A stretch of 64,000 nucleotides of DNA from Ophioderma brevispina (lineage: Eukaryota > Echinodermata > Ophiuroidea > Amphilepidida > Ophiodermatidae). The stretch spans positions 1 through 64,000 of the forward strand of contig JAMKCH010001659.1 in NCBI GenBank assembly GCA_023653785.1. The letters run 5' to 3'. Of the stretch, positions 44,935 through 57,294 are shown piece after piece (within the stretch, counting starts at the first letter, position 1; each line of letters starts with the position of its first letter). The translations under genes were made by a program, and so were the position numbers. A model generated the notes under the pieces. It was not told the DNA's origin. It did not search any database and saw only the letters and a program-made list of their open reading frames with translations.

Positions 44935-46832
44935 ATATCTAGTTTGCCGTGCATTAAAAAAAGTTTGTCTCAGAAGAAATGTGAAAAATGCAATGCAAAA
45001 TGCACTTTTTCTCTTTTTTTAAGAAAAATACAGCAAGTAAACTTGCGTCATCCCCCTGGCAAGATGGCAGTATGGAACATGACCTCAGATGACCTTTGAC
45101 CTTGGTCCATGACCTTTGACATCATTCACACATGAAGGAACCCCTATTGCACCTTAACCCCAAGTCTGGTTTAAATCGGACTTAAACTTTTCGAAGGAGA
45201 CGCGAAAAACAAAAACCTAATCAAACTGGAACACACACATACATACACATACGGACATTCGCACCCTCTGCTTTTCAAGCCAGGGGGATAAAAATGCTAA
45301 TGCAAAATGCATGATTTTTAAAATTATTTTATTGCATTTTTGACCCACTTTTTTCATTTTTTTTCTGAAAATGAAAAAACAAAATTCAAGTTAGCAAAAA
45401 CCTAAAAAAAGATAATGCGCTAAAAGACCAAAAAAAAAAAAAAAAAAAACCCCCCCCCCTCCTCAGCCAGAAGAAAAACTACAAATTTTGGGCAAAAAAA
45501 ATCAATTTGTGGCCAAAAAATCACAAAATTTTGGCAAAAATCACCAATTTGGACCACAATTGTTTAAAAATCTCCAAATTTTGGATGTTTTGCCCTAAAA
45601 ACTTCACTTTTTCCTCAAAAAAATCACTTTGCCTTCCACCCCCCCCAAAAAAAAAAATGAAAAAGAAGTCTGACGCTGTCACTGCATGCATACTCTTTGG
45701 AAACATACTGTGTACATATATGCTTATTAATGTTTGTGTGTGTGCATTGACAAAATCAGTGTTTAGTTTGTCTTTCTTTAGGCAATCCACTATTTCTTTA
45801 ATCATAAAATTTTTATCATTTTGTGTAAATGAAAGATAAAACATATGAAAAATACAAAAATCAAACTGTGGCAGGCTGCAATATATATATATGTATCTCA
45901 TTTTCTCTGATTCATTTTTAATCCTCTAGGAAATATTAAGGGTGCAATTAGGGTAGAGCAGGGAAGGGGAAGGGTATGAGATTATAGCTATTAGGGTTGG
46001 AGTTTAAACTGTTGCCTGGAAATACTTTGTCAGGAAAATAATATCACTCTGCAGTGGTCAACCTCAGCCTCCATAGCAGTAATATCCAACTGGTTCCTTG
46101 CCTACAGAGATATTAGTTACCGTCTTGTTTCACACACGCTAGGCAAGTCTGAGAATATTAAGATGCTGTGTTGACATTTCAACTGGCTGGGTTATAACAC
46201 TTACTTAGGGCAAGGACCTGATGGCTGAATAAAACATATTATTCCTTTGAAGTTCATGATTCATAACACACTGCATGCATGCAGGAGCTTGTGTCAATAG
46301 CCAGCCTGCCAGTGAAACTAAATCCTTAATTTTCATTTGCTTCTCACTCTGTCCAGGTATCAACTGGTTGACTGACACCCAACTTCTTACACTGAATGAA
46401 CACTAAATGTATGTTACCATCTTCTTTAACACACAGAACCATAGATGCTTAGGGTAAAAAGCTGTAAAAAGCTACAGAGCAAAATTACTGCAATGAAAAT
46501 ATAATATGCTGGCAGCACAATGCTGTAAAGGTTTATATCATGAGTAATTATATGTGGCCATTCAACCTGGACCACTCGGAACAATATCAACAATAATGCG
46601 AGATATGAAATTGAGATATGGGAGAAATAAGATGATAAAAGCAATAGAAAAGAAAAGTGATTTCTCTTTTAAAGGCTTATAAACTTGCAATTAAATAATT
46701 CTAGATTGGAAACATTTAAAGTGTTAAAAAGGCACAAAAACATGTTTTTTCAGTCCTAAATTTTGGTTAAGTGATTGAACTTTTTTCATTTCCTACCTCA
46801 AAAACAAAACATTTACGTAAAGAGACAATGTA
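44935..46832. repeat. 1.9-kb tandem duplication, copy 2
   Basis: Same order as 43049-44934, ending AAGAGACAATG at about 46831. Differences are largely homopolymer-length changes and one- or two-base indels. Either a recent head-to-tail duplication or two alleles joined by the assembler. Confidence 0.9.
45050..45289. mobile_element. ATCCCCCTGGC element in copy 2
   Basis: ATCCCCCTGGC (45050-45060) and GCCAGGGGGAT (45279-45289) are perfect inverted 11-bp ends of a 240-bp element. The interior has TGACCT-type repeats and a short ACACACATACATACACATAC run. Confidence 0.8.
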
Positions 46833-47653
46833 CTTTGAAATATTAGTGCAAACCCATCAAGATTTTCAAATTGGATATTTTTGCATGGTTGTAAAACTTT
46901 TATATACATTCCTTCTCGAAATGATCAGGACCAAATCAGTGCCCCTATGGGTAAAAGAACAATTTTATAATAATAAAGTGACTCTGACATGAGTCCAGCA
47001 GACAGCGGAATGGCGTTTACACAAGAAAACACACACCAGAGTGTTGATTCCCACAGCATCAACCTTGTTTGACTGGTTATATTTACGGCCAACTTAAAGT
47101 TAGCCTAAAACTGAACCTGTGTTAGTCTTTAGCCTCGTATTAATGTCCCTATCTGCTTTTGGGTTGTTTAGTTTTATTTTAAAAATATATCTGCTATTAT
47201 TTCCAATGTCTAGACATTGTGAGCAAATTGGAAGAAATTGCCATATTTTACGAAAATGTGCCAGTGCCACTTTAAGAATGACCGTCCCATAGCTAGCTAA
47301 AGCGTGACTAAAATGATCTAAAATCAACCAATAGTGTCATCTTTGTCTTTAATTACACGGCTTAGGAGATTTTCATGATTGGGGCATGTGGCAGTCCAGG
47401 GAGGGAGCGCCCCCCGGAACTTCTGCCAAATCTTGGCAAAATCAGCCCACTTTGGACAAGTTATCAGCCTCAGGTCATCCCCCAGGCAATTTGACGTTTT
47501 TCAAATCCTGGATCGCCTCTGTTTGGGGGTTCCCACCGTGAGCATCGAGTGGGGAGGGTGGGGCCAGGGGCGTCAAGTCCACTCTCAAAAGTCTATCGTG
47601 GGGGGGACATTGAATCTTTGATCGACCCCACCGTCCACCTCCCCCCAATCAAC

Positions 47654-47689
<36 letters not shown>

Positions 47690-48837
47690 TCTCTTCAGAT
47701 TTTTTCGAAACCGTCGGTAAAATGGTAAACCCGAGAGCGGCAGCAGCCCTGAAGCGGCGATAATTTTTTTTTATTTGTTTGGTATTTTACAATGTTTACC
47801 TGGTCAACAGAAACCATGTAGGCCTACGTAGTAAGCGACAGGGCCGATCCAGCCCCTCCGTCGATGTTAGTGAGACCCACTGAAAATGGAAATTGTCACA
47901 CAGGTAAAAAGGTAGGCTGCGTAGGTTTGAGTTGATAATCTAGAAAGTCCCCAAACTATTAAATGGAATCAAACCACACAATTTTGATTCACTGAGAACT
48001 CCACAATATTTCGGCCTAGGCCTTTGTCAGTGGTGAATGCTTGAAGTGACCTAATGTGGACAACAGCTGGGAACGCGCGAGCGCAGTGGGAAGGATCGGA
48101 AGTCGTCTGCGATGGAGCGTATGACGAGAGCGTGCTGTGATAGCACGGCGCACGGCGCAAGGAATGTCCCCGTGCGGCACCACACAACGATACTTACTGC
48201 GTAAGGAGGCCAGAGATGAGGCAGAATGTAAAGAGTAAAAATTAGAAGTAGAACAGAAAGGATGCAATACGGAAAAAGCAGAGGAGAGAACGAAGACAGA
48301 GAGAAAAAGAAGACAAAGAAGAATGTGAAAGAAGTGATGAAAAGAAAAAGGAGGAAACGCAGAGTTGGAAATGAAATGGAAATTGGCAGCCATGGCGCCG
48401 CGAACGCGGCGTGGGTTCCCATCCTCCTCGCGAAGGCGGTAAACCCCTACAATGATCGCTTTTCGAAACATAGTTGGTTCATGCAATTTCGTCGTCTCTG
48501 CAATGCCAACTGATAACACAACTTGAAATTTGTAAGTGTTTCACCTTATAATACGTATACAGGTATAATACACGGTATTAAAAAGAAAAAATATATAGTT
48601 GAAGATTTAGGTTTCACATGTAGGCCTAAAGTGTTCACGGAGAGTTCATTTGTATTAAGCTGCGCCTGGGTGGGTACAGTTTAAGCATGTTTGAGTACAT
48701 TTGGAGAGCTCTCATTATCTCATCTTTTATTGCCCCTGGTAGGGTCTCGGAAGCTCTCCGGTTTTAGCATGTTTGAATGCCTTCGGAGAGCTCTCAGTTA
48801 TCTCTTTATCATGAAACAGAGGTGGCGCCCGGGGCAC

Positions 48838-48873
<36 letters not shown>

Positions 48874-50880
48874 TTGCCCCCAGCTACACCACTGTTTTTC
48901 TTACATAATCGTAATATTCATTTTTTATTATGAAAAGATGAAAAAATCGCTTAAAAAGGAAGCAGATATGAACAGTTGTACATCTTACCATTTTTCTCCC
49001 ATTCCAACGCATGGAGTTCACACAGTAGACCACATTTTGTGTAAACGAATAGATACCTCCGGCCCACCCAGGAGGAATATTCTAGCTTTTTCTCACCCGT
49101 TACAGCCCGTTACATTTTTAGAGTATGTTGAAACCCGGGTCTAAAGTTTAGGCTCCCTTTCGGAATACCAGCCTATTATTTTTTTCAACTATTGTTTGCC
49201 CCAAAAAAATTGCAAAATGATATGGATCAGAGAAAACTCCCATGGATCAATAGCATGTTTAAACAGATTTTAAACAGATTGCGGATGAGAGTTCTTTGCA
49301 TAAAAAAATATTGCACAAAATCAACTTGATCTGATGAAAGTTTCATTGATCAATGACATGTTTTAAAACGAATTTGAAACAGATTAAGTATTTTGGGTAA
49401 GAGTTTATATTCTTAACAATATTGCACAAATAACACTGTTCTAAAGACACTTTAATAACTCTTGCCTTGTCCACAAAGTCAAGTTTGGAAATGTTATAAA
49501 CGTTAGCTTCTTGATCTTGGCTAAGAAAGTATTATAATTATGCCTGTTGTCTTAGTTTTTAATTAAGTCTTCCTTCAACGTTGATTTCTACCATTGGACG
49601 TGAAGAATTGCCTTCCAGCTTATGACAATGGACAAGTTAAAATAGTTATTGAAAAAAGATCGTGTTTTCGCCATCTGGACCAGGTGATAATTGATGTTTA
49701 CAATAGCTTACAATGTTTACAATTGATAATTAATAATCTAATATAATTAATGCACTGATTATCATTGAATTCACTGAATCTGATTTGCAATTTACTCTTG
49801 TGAAGCAAAGGTCAGAAAGTTAATACTATGGATACAACATGGTTATTTGCCAGAGGCGTAGCGGGTCAGCCGCGCATTTTAAGTTTTGAATCATTAAAAT
49901 TCCATTTCGGAGAAAAGACCATGACGCAAAGTTGGCGTAAGCCTATTTTTGTTTGTTTTGAGAAGTATAATTTTTCTTTATATAGTAACGACCCGCTCTA
50001 AATTCGATTGAGTTGGTGAGTATTTAGTACAAAAAGTACAAAATTGGTCGGCGATCACAAAACTTGTCATCATTTCTCAAACAAAAATAGGCCCTGCATT
50101 GAAATCAGGTCTATAATTCTTCTAGATACCGCGCGTAGCGCGGAAAATTGTGAAAATTCATGGGTTACAGACACAGTATTTGCCAACATAAGTAAGTGTC
50201 ATTGTCGCATTGATTTTTTTCGACGAGGAGAGGGCCGACGGCTCAGGACCCTCCATTGGTAAGCGGGCGGTAGGCCTTAGTACAAATCATGGGGGGGGAC
50301 ATTTGATATTGTGTCCCCCACCCCAAAAAACGTGGGGGGACATGTCCCCCTCGTCCCCCACCGATTGACGCCCATGGGTGGGGCAGTGGCAGTGACAGTG
50401 AAAAGGGGGGGGGGGATTTTCCCCATTTTTTTTCTTGCCCCCTCCAGACTTGGATTTATTTTACAAGCAATATTTTATATCATTGTCTGATTGACTATAC
50501 TTTGCTGAAAACATGCCACCTTTGCTGCTCTTTCTTCATTATTTAACCAGGAGTACAGAGCAAACATCTCAGTTTCTTTAGATTACTGCCATGGGCAAAA
50601 CATATCACCGACACTGAAGAATTTCAAGTTGACTTTTTTTTTTCAATTGCGAGTGCCAACGAACTTGTACATACTGCCTTGCAGCAGTTAGCTTGCTAAA
50701 CATATTAAAACACTGAGATTGAATGATTGCTGATTTTTTTCTACAATGTCTGTCTCCAAGGTACTCTTCTGTTAGTATAGTAATATATTATTAAAATGTT
50801 TAAATATTCAAAGATTGAAAACTACTTTAATGAGAACTGCAACACCCTAGGGGGAACACAAGACACTCAACACACTACTA
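46833..50880. other. No gene seen; C runs and repeat ends
   Basis: Holds two long C runs (47655-47688 and 48841-48873), repeat ends of the GGGGCGTCAA type near 47565 and 50365 and of the GCGTAGCGGG type near 49857, and a hammerhead-like remnant on the minus strand at about 48001-48034. An open frame on the minus strand at 48016-48519 has a hydrophobic F/L/S-rich centre, but it reads through a purine-rich low-complexity patch (48250-48360) and I do not support it as a gene. GGAGAGCTCTC occurs near 48702 and 48784 in a short direct repeat. Confidence 0.4.
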
Positions 50881-50883
50881 TAC

Positions 50884-50940
50884 AAATTAAAAACCGACGT
50901 TTCGGAAAGATAAAACTTTCCTTTTTCAAGGTCAAAAAGA
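50884..50940 (-). other. Hammerhead-like core remnant
   Basis: On the minus strand: CCTTGAAAAAGGAAAG, a short loop, CTTTCC, then GAAACGTC. The GGAAAG/CTTTCC stem followed by GAAAC matches the stem-II-plus-GAAA part of a hammerhead ribozyme, but the CTGATGA part is degraded to CTTGAAA. Such motifs occur at ends of Penelope-like and related retroelements. A remnant at best. Confidence 0.35.
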
Positions 50941-50956
50941 CCAAAAGGGCCTACAT

Positions 50957-51012
50957 GTAAAACAAGCTGTAGCCCAGCTCAAGGCCTTGTGCTGGGCTAC
51001 AGCTTGTTTTAC
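50957..51012. other. 56-bp near-perfect palindrome
   Basis: GTAAAACAAGCTGTAGCCCA/GC (50957-50978) is perfectly inverted at 50991-51012, and the 12-base centre holds the palindrome CAAGGCCTTG. The whole is two 28-base arms with one mismatch. It lies about 20 bases from the hammerhead-like remnant. Confidence 0.85.
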
Positions 51013-51937
51013 AAGCCTAGCACAACACAGGGATATCACAGACACTGATTGGGGTACCAATAGATAGCTATGGTCTTCTTCCATGATACCAAAATGAGTA
51101 CCAAAATGTTAGCATTAGTCAACAATGGAGTCATAAAGTTCGCAAGTCAGTGAAACTCGTTAAATTTCCATAGACACACAGTGCTAGAATAGGGGAAAGG
51201 TTAGGAATATGGATTTGCATGCGTTTTTTTGCTCTACTCATGGGAAAATGACCTGTTTATATAATGAGAGCATTTTAGTGCTCTTATTAATCATGTTTGT
51301 AGTCGCTTAAAATGGCAATAATATCCATTTTACACTTATAATTCAGTATTTTTCATACTTTCCTCAACATATGACGTCATAGTACGTCAATAATAGGGAT
51401 GTTGGTACTATTTTGGTACCAATGGAAAGAAGAAAATCTAAGTATCCTGTGGTACCAAATTACAGGAATCGGATGTTCAGTGAGAAAAACATGGGATGGA
51501 GTGGTAACACCCCCTTCGGAAGTTGCATTGTACAAAAATGGCTAAGGTAGCGAGGGTTAACTTCAGCCTTCATTTCATAGCCTTCCAAGGTCAAATGGTA
51601 ATTGGGCAATATACATGTGGATTGTCATAAGCCTATAGTGGCGATGGTGATATCTATATGAAGAGATCTATTCAAATTGTTCACCTTTGGAAATTTTCTC
51701 TATCTCTATGACGTCTTTGATGCATGGACTTTCACAAGACTTTCTGGGGATGATCAATGGGTGGATGGGGGACATAGCTTGTATTCCGGGCTATGGGACA
51801 AAGGTAATGTAGTGGTCATTTGAGGTTAATATGTAAAGACTTAAATGCTGCTGCCTCTACGTAAATCTGGGGGTATTTCCTGGGTATTCACCATAATGAT
51901 CCTTGACAAATCAAGTCATATGGGGTTCAGGTATTAA
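51013..51937. other. No gene seen
   Basis: AT-rich. No coding or repeat boundary recognised. Confidence 0.45.
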
Positions 51938-52036
51938 GGCACTATCAGTGATTTGCCCAACAGAAAATCGAAATAATCATCAAAAACATCAGATTGTAGC
52001 CTATAATATAGGCGATTGTCATCCCGTAGCAAATTA
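51938..52036. mobile_element. TTAA element family A, left-end fragment
   Basis: ATTAAGGCACTATCAGTGAT then TTGCCCAACAGAAAATCG and AATCATCAAAAACATCAGAT match the left 60-70 bases of the complete copy at 17587; the match is then lost. Confidence 0.6.
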
Positions 52037-55000
52037 GAGTCGGAAACCCAATGTTCTCTCATAAACTAGGCTCTCATGTCTTGTCCCAATTCTTTGAAAC
52101 TCGCAGAGGTATGCAAGTTTAATGACATTTCTGAAAAGTTATGTTGTGGATTTTGGAAAAATCTGAGCAGCTGTTGCGTTTTTGGGCATTTTGTTAGTTC
52201 CTTTGTGTGTTGGAATGAAGTGTGTGGTAGGCAAAGATTATTCTGAATTGGCTGTTGTCCTAAATGTAGAGGCATGCTGTGTGACAGACTGAATGAAAGC
52301 ACGCATTATCAATGCTGGCTTAGAGAGGCATTTGCATTTGCAGCCTAGTATGATAACCACTTGGCAAATAAATTTCATGCTTCCTTAGGTAGATGCTTAG
52401 TATGTTTATTGCAACAAAGGTAGTTTATGTTATTGTTTTCCCACCAATATCTCCCCAGTGTCTAATTCCATGTGGCCTTGTACCCATGGTACTTTACATC
52501 ATCCAGTTGCTCCTGAAGATACAGTTAGTAGTTATAGTTTTAGTTATGCAGTCTCATCACGAATGCAATGGTCACATATGGTCAAAAGAGCATAATAATA
52601 GTTAATATGCGGGCTTTAACCTTGCACGGTGTTAACTTTGAAACAGCCCAAATTCTCTCACTTCAATCAATCATAAGTGCTTAGAACACACAGCTACCTA
52701 AGAGAGCATAATTTAGCCCATCCCCACAATGCCACGTTTGGTAATTTTCCCCTCAATAATTCCATTGCATGATCCCGGTGTGATCCCACAAAAAATCCAA
52801 TTTTAATACATAACAACTCAACCTTTACCCACCCATTCCTGCACACAAAACACTAGTACTTTAAAAAAAAATAATAATGAAAGGTTTTTTTGTGCTCATA
52901 AAACTTCTTTACACTGCCCTAAATTACTGACATATGTTTAGTCCAGAACATTATAGGCACATGCAATGTATTATGGGATTAGTTCAAACACACCTCCTCT
53001 GATACTATGAAGCAAGGGTAAATGCAACCACTGTTTATTTTTTTTATTTTTTTTATGTTATTATAATTATGAATAGCATTCAGTACTGAATGTGCAATTG
53101 TTTTTTTTGCTTTTTCAAATTTTTATGGGGATAAGTGTTAAACCTAGTCTGGTATTATAAGTGGGGTAAAATAGCCCATATTTGAAGTGGCGATGGTTGA
53201 AATCGGTTGTATATTAGTCGAGTTATATTGACTGTATTTTATAATTTTGTATTAAGTTGAAACCATTGTACAATACTCTGTTATCAACGCCCACAAGTCA
53301 TATGTGGACAGTTGACAAACAGGAGATTGTCCTTGGTGAGCTAAATTGCCACCACAGAGATTGGACCGGACTTCAGAAATAATTTAGTTCGTGATAGATC
53401 ACCATTTGCAAAGCAGTGATACGACACAAATGTGAAACATTGACAATAAATGTTATGGAAAGTGAAACTACAGGTTAAGTGGGGGGGGGTGGAGTTCTCA
53501 ACACAAAATGACCAACAGGGATGTACCATAGGACATCGGTTAAAATTTGGCCTAAAATTTGAAATCGCTGGTATAGCCAATGGGTCCTTTTTGGCAAAAA
53601 TGGTAATAGCTATGGTCCTACTTCAGAGGCGTGGAGGCAGTCCCTACCCAAACCAAAGGTTAGCAAACCCCCCCCACCCCCCCGGGGGTTAGGGGTAAGT
53701 AAGGGAACAAATTAAGAGAGAATGAACGAAGTCATGAATTACTCTCCATTTTTTTTTAAAGTGTGTGTAAAAAGTTTTTTTTAAAAATTAAAAAACTCCC
53801 TGTATGCAGGGCCACATGAGCATTGTCTTACGATTGAATCTCGACGCCTTAAATATTAAAACACAGCAAAATATTTGCTGTTCTTGGAAGTTGAAAAAGC
53901 AAATGAAAACAGGTTTTCCATAACAACAAATGATTTAAACACGTCATGCCATTAAATTTGCCGTCTTTTGTGGTTTCGGGTTTAAGTTAAACGCTAATTA
54001 TACACTGTAATGTCATTAAAGTTACAAGTAATTGTCAAGGAAAATTAATTTAAAAAAATACCAAAGCCCAGAATTAAGTGGTATATTTTTGTGGAGTTTC
54101 ACAATCTAATAATTAGTAAAGTACGATGACAATGAAAGTAGTAAAGCATTTACTATTGCAATGATACACATAAAAAGAAAAATTTTTTGGGCTGTTCATT
54201 GCAGGGGTGATATATCTGGTAGCCATCATAAGATGTTGTAAAAAACACCCGGCTTTAAAAAAATGGGAACGCCCTTTTTCTGAAAATTTAAAGTGACCCT
54301 TTGGATAGTTAACAGTGCAGTAGGGTACATTTCAGGTAATGCAGGGCCACTTTCAAATCAATTAAAGGTGCATTTTGTTCTCTAACACCTCATGTTTTGT
54401 TAAGGGTTAATTAGATATCCCGAGTTGATTTTGATTGAGGCGGTTTGATGTTTATCAACAAATGTTATACCACGGTTGCAACTGAAGGCCAAGGCCAATG
54501 CGTTATAATTCTGTCCTTTTTTCGGGACAAGAAAATACAAAATGGCTATTTCTTCCAGCAGTAGATCGGAATTGCAATAAGTATGATTAGGCAAACAATA
54601 GGCTAGCGGGTCAGATGATGTAAACATCTAACTCCTTTGGGTAAAGTCAAGGGATGAGGCCTGTGGATCACGAAAAGCCCAAGTGTTGAAGTGTTTGCGT
54701 TTATGTGATTATGACTTTCAAATAGGAATATTTATAAATAAATTACCAGTAGCAACAAAAAGAAGTAACCTTTAAGTTAGATTGGAAAAAGACTAGCTGA
54801 AAAAACAATAACTTGTTGGCCCCTAATAGAGAATTTATGTAAATTAAAACAATTGTGAAAACAATTATCATCATCATGGAACTCTATGTAAGTAATCATT
54901 ACTAAAGTACGTATGATGGAATATTCAACGAGGTGTAGATCTTTGATTTGTACCTATTGTAAAGTGTTCGGGTATATGCAAAATCAAGCCTAATTTAAGG

Positions 55001-55053
55001 CGGAAGCTAGATTCCTTAGGGAAGGAGATTGTCCTTTTGGAAGGAATTCTTGT
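52037..55053. other. No gene seen
   Basis: AT-rich, with a C/G patch near 53665-53690. Short frames on both strands without recognisable domains. Confidence 0.45.
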
Positions 55054-55172
55054 GAAATTATGTTTCTTATTAATGTGGCAAATTGTAAATAAGTGTTAAA
55101 GACAAATGACTAAATAGTCATTTGTCTTTTCAACGATAGTTTAGTGTCATATCAAATAAGAAACATAATTTC
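55054..55172. mobile_element. 119-bp palindromic element
   Basis: GAAATTATGTTTCTTATT at 55054-55071 is perfectly inverted at 55155-55172. Near its centre AAAGACAAATGACT (55098-55111) pairs perfectly with 55116-55129 across a 4-base loop. A two-tier hairpin typical of a MITE. Confidence 0.8.
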
Positions 55173-55689
55173 TACTAACTATTTCATTTTACAACTTGAT
55201 CTTGGAACAGTTGTATTGCAATGTGTGAATGTTTTTTGAAAACCAAACTGTCCAGGCTGTTACTCTTGAAGTGTTAACACAAATTAAAAAGATAAAAAGT
55301 AACAGATTTTGAACACAAAAATAACAAAGATTAAAATAATAGTAGGGCTACATCAGATCTAAAGTACTTGTGGAATCAATCACATTTTAGAGGCAAAATG
55401 TATTCAATTGAGAGCTGTTATTATTAACATGATCAAAATATGGTGGCGGTTTTATTAGAGTGTATTGAAGTTCATCCGACAATGCACCAGTTTGGGACAT
55501 TGTCACCTCAATAATGTCATTGTGATGCAGCATGCGATCCCCGCAAAATCCCATTCCAGTTTGATTTATATCATAACAAAATTGTATTAATGTGAATTTC
55601 TATTGTAAATTAATAAAGGTACTTTAAAGGATGTTTGTGTCTTGTGAACTGGTATCCATACACTTATAGGATACTGCATCATTGATGTC
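55173..55689. other. No gene seen
   Basis: AT-rich sequence. No supported feature. Confidence 0.5.
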
Positions 55690-56016
55690 TGGTTTGCATG
55701 TTTTGTAACAAGTTAGGCTATCCTAAACACCCCCCCCCCGACCCCCCCCCCCCCCCCCCCCCTTACCTCACACGGACAGGGACCAAAAGCAATCTAAAAA
55801 GACAAAATCTGAGATTTTAGTCATTAGTCCATACGGACACTTGCTATAATGCGCAATTCAATGGAGATTCATATCTTTGGACACTGTTTTCTTCCTTTTC
55901 TATCAATTTTTTGCTTGGAAAAAATAACTTCTACATATGTATTCCTCACTTTTAAGCAATTCCTGCAAATTTAAAATATTTTGACTCTTTTGGGTGGATC
56001 ACTGATAGTGTCTTCA
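55690..56016. mobile_element. TTAA element family A, right part
   Basis: GGTTTGCATGTTTTGTAACA, a C-run interruption (55732-55762), GATTTTAGTCATTAGTCCAT, TCCTGCAAATTTAAAATATT and a terminal GGATCACTGATAGTGTCTTC follow the order of the complete copy. The left inverted end and the terminal TTAA are lost. Confidence 0.65.
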
Positions 56017-57294
56017 AGTCAAAGGTATAAATCTAGGTCACTTGAGGTTTTCAAAAATCTTATTTTTCAAGTTGTTTTTACCCTGATTTTTAACCGATTT
56101 TCTCAATATTTTTTGTGTTTTGGTGTAACTTTGGCAACTTCTCTTTAAGATTTTCAATAATAAGAGTCAAAAGTATCAATATTAATAACATTACATAGAC
56201 TATGTTTGATGATTTGATGTAGTAATGCATTTAAAAAAAAAAGCCACCTGCCCTATCCTATTTGAAAATTTCTTGTTACTCCAATACAACAATTTTTTTG
56301 GCCTAATTGTGGATAAAAGTTACAATGCTGCTTCTGCAGAATCAGATGGAATTTTACCAAACTTGCTCAGGCTCAGAAATTTTTCAAGGGCGTGTCATAG
56401 AATGTACCCAGAAATAAGCAGCAAGAGACAACAAGAGGTTATTTGTGATGTTGAATGGGACATTGACCATAAAAAAAAAAAAAAAAAAAATGGTATTAAA
56501 AGGCTGACATGATTATGCGTGAACATGAACTTGTAAGATGCACCCTGAAGCGAGATTTCCACTGACTACAAAACATACCCTAAACAAGTATTTTTGTCTA
56601 CTGAAATGTTAACCTTTTTTGGCAAAAACAAACCCCCTTATTTTTGCCTTTTTCAGCTCTTTTGCAATTTAGGCGACATGCAGTTATATGTTACTAGTCC
56701 TACATGTGTGTTCTTCGTGTCCAAACGCTTTATAAGGAAAGCCGGGTATCAGGTACAACTTGAAATCAGTCTTTGAAATAATGTCCCTTAGGAAGATAAG
56801 TGCAACTGATATGAGAACAGTTCCCTTTGCTAGGGGCCTGCAAAGTATCATTTTACTGATTAACTTTACTGGTAAATGAGCAATAAAACAAACTGGTGAT
56901 TAGAGTAATTTGTTGTAGTACCTGTGTTCCCACAACATGACTAACTCTTGGAGGCTCGTGAGCCACGTGCGTGAAGACATTTTTCTCAAATAATGATCAT
57001 CAATGATGAATATTCAGGCCTTCTAAAACTGGCCATTTGAATACAGCCTCGTTTTGTTTTTTATTGTATGATCCCTTTGTACCTTTATTTTAGGTCCAAT
57101 TATAGGGATTAACTCGCCTTTTGTGAGAAGAATTCGGGTGTGTGGTACAACTAGAAAACAGTCTTTGAAGTAAAATATGCTCTTGAAAAAGAGAGCAGCG
57201 AATAAGCCTAAGGCATAACCCAATAGCTAGAGACGCAATTCCCTGAGAAGCGCCGATCCTCTCTTGGTTTGAGAAATTACACAAAAACAATTAA
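56017..57294. other. No gene seen
   Basis: AT-rich with an A run at 56471-56488. A 95-codon open frame at 56225-56512 runs into that A run and is not supported as a gene. Confidence 0.45.

Noticed and set aside
48016..48519. 167-codon minus-strand open frame with a hydrophobic centre resembling a membrane segment
   Set aside because: The hydrophobic run comes from a purine-rich low-complexity patch read in reverse; other frames are open there too.
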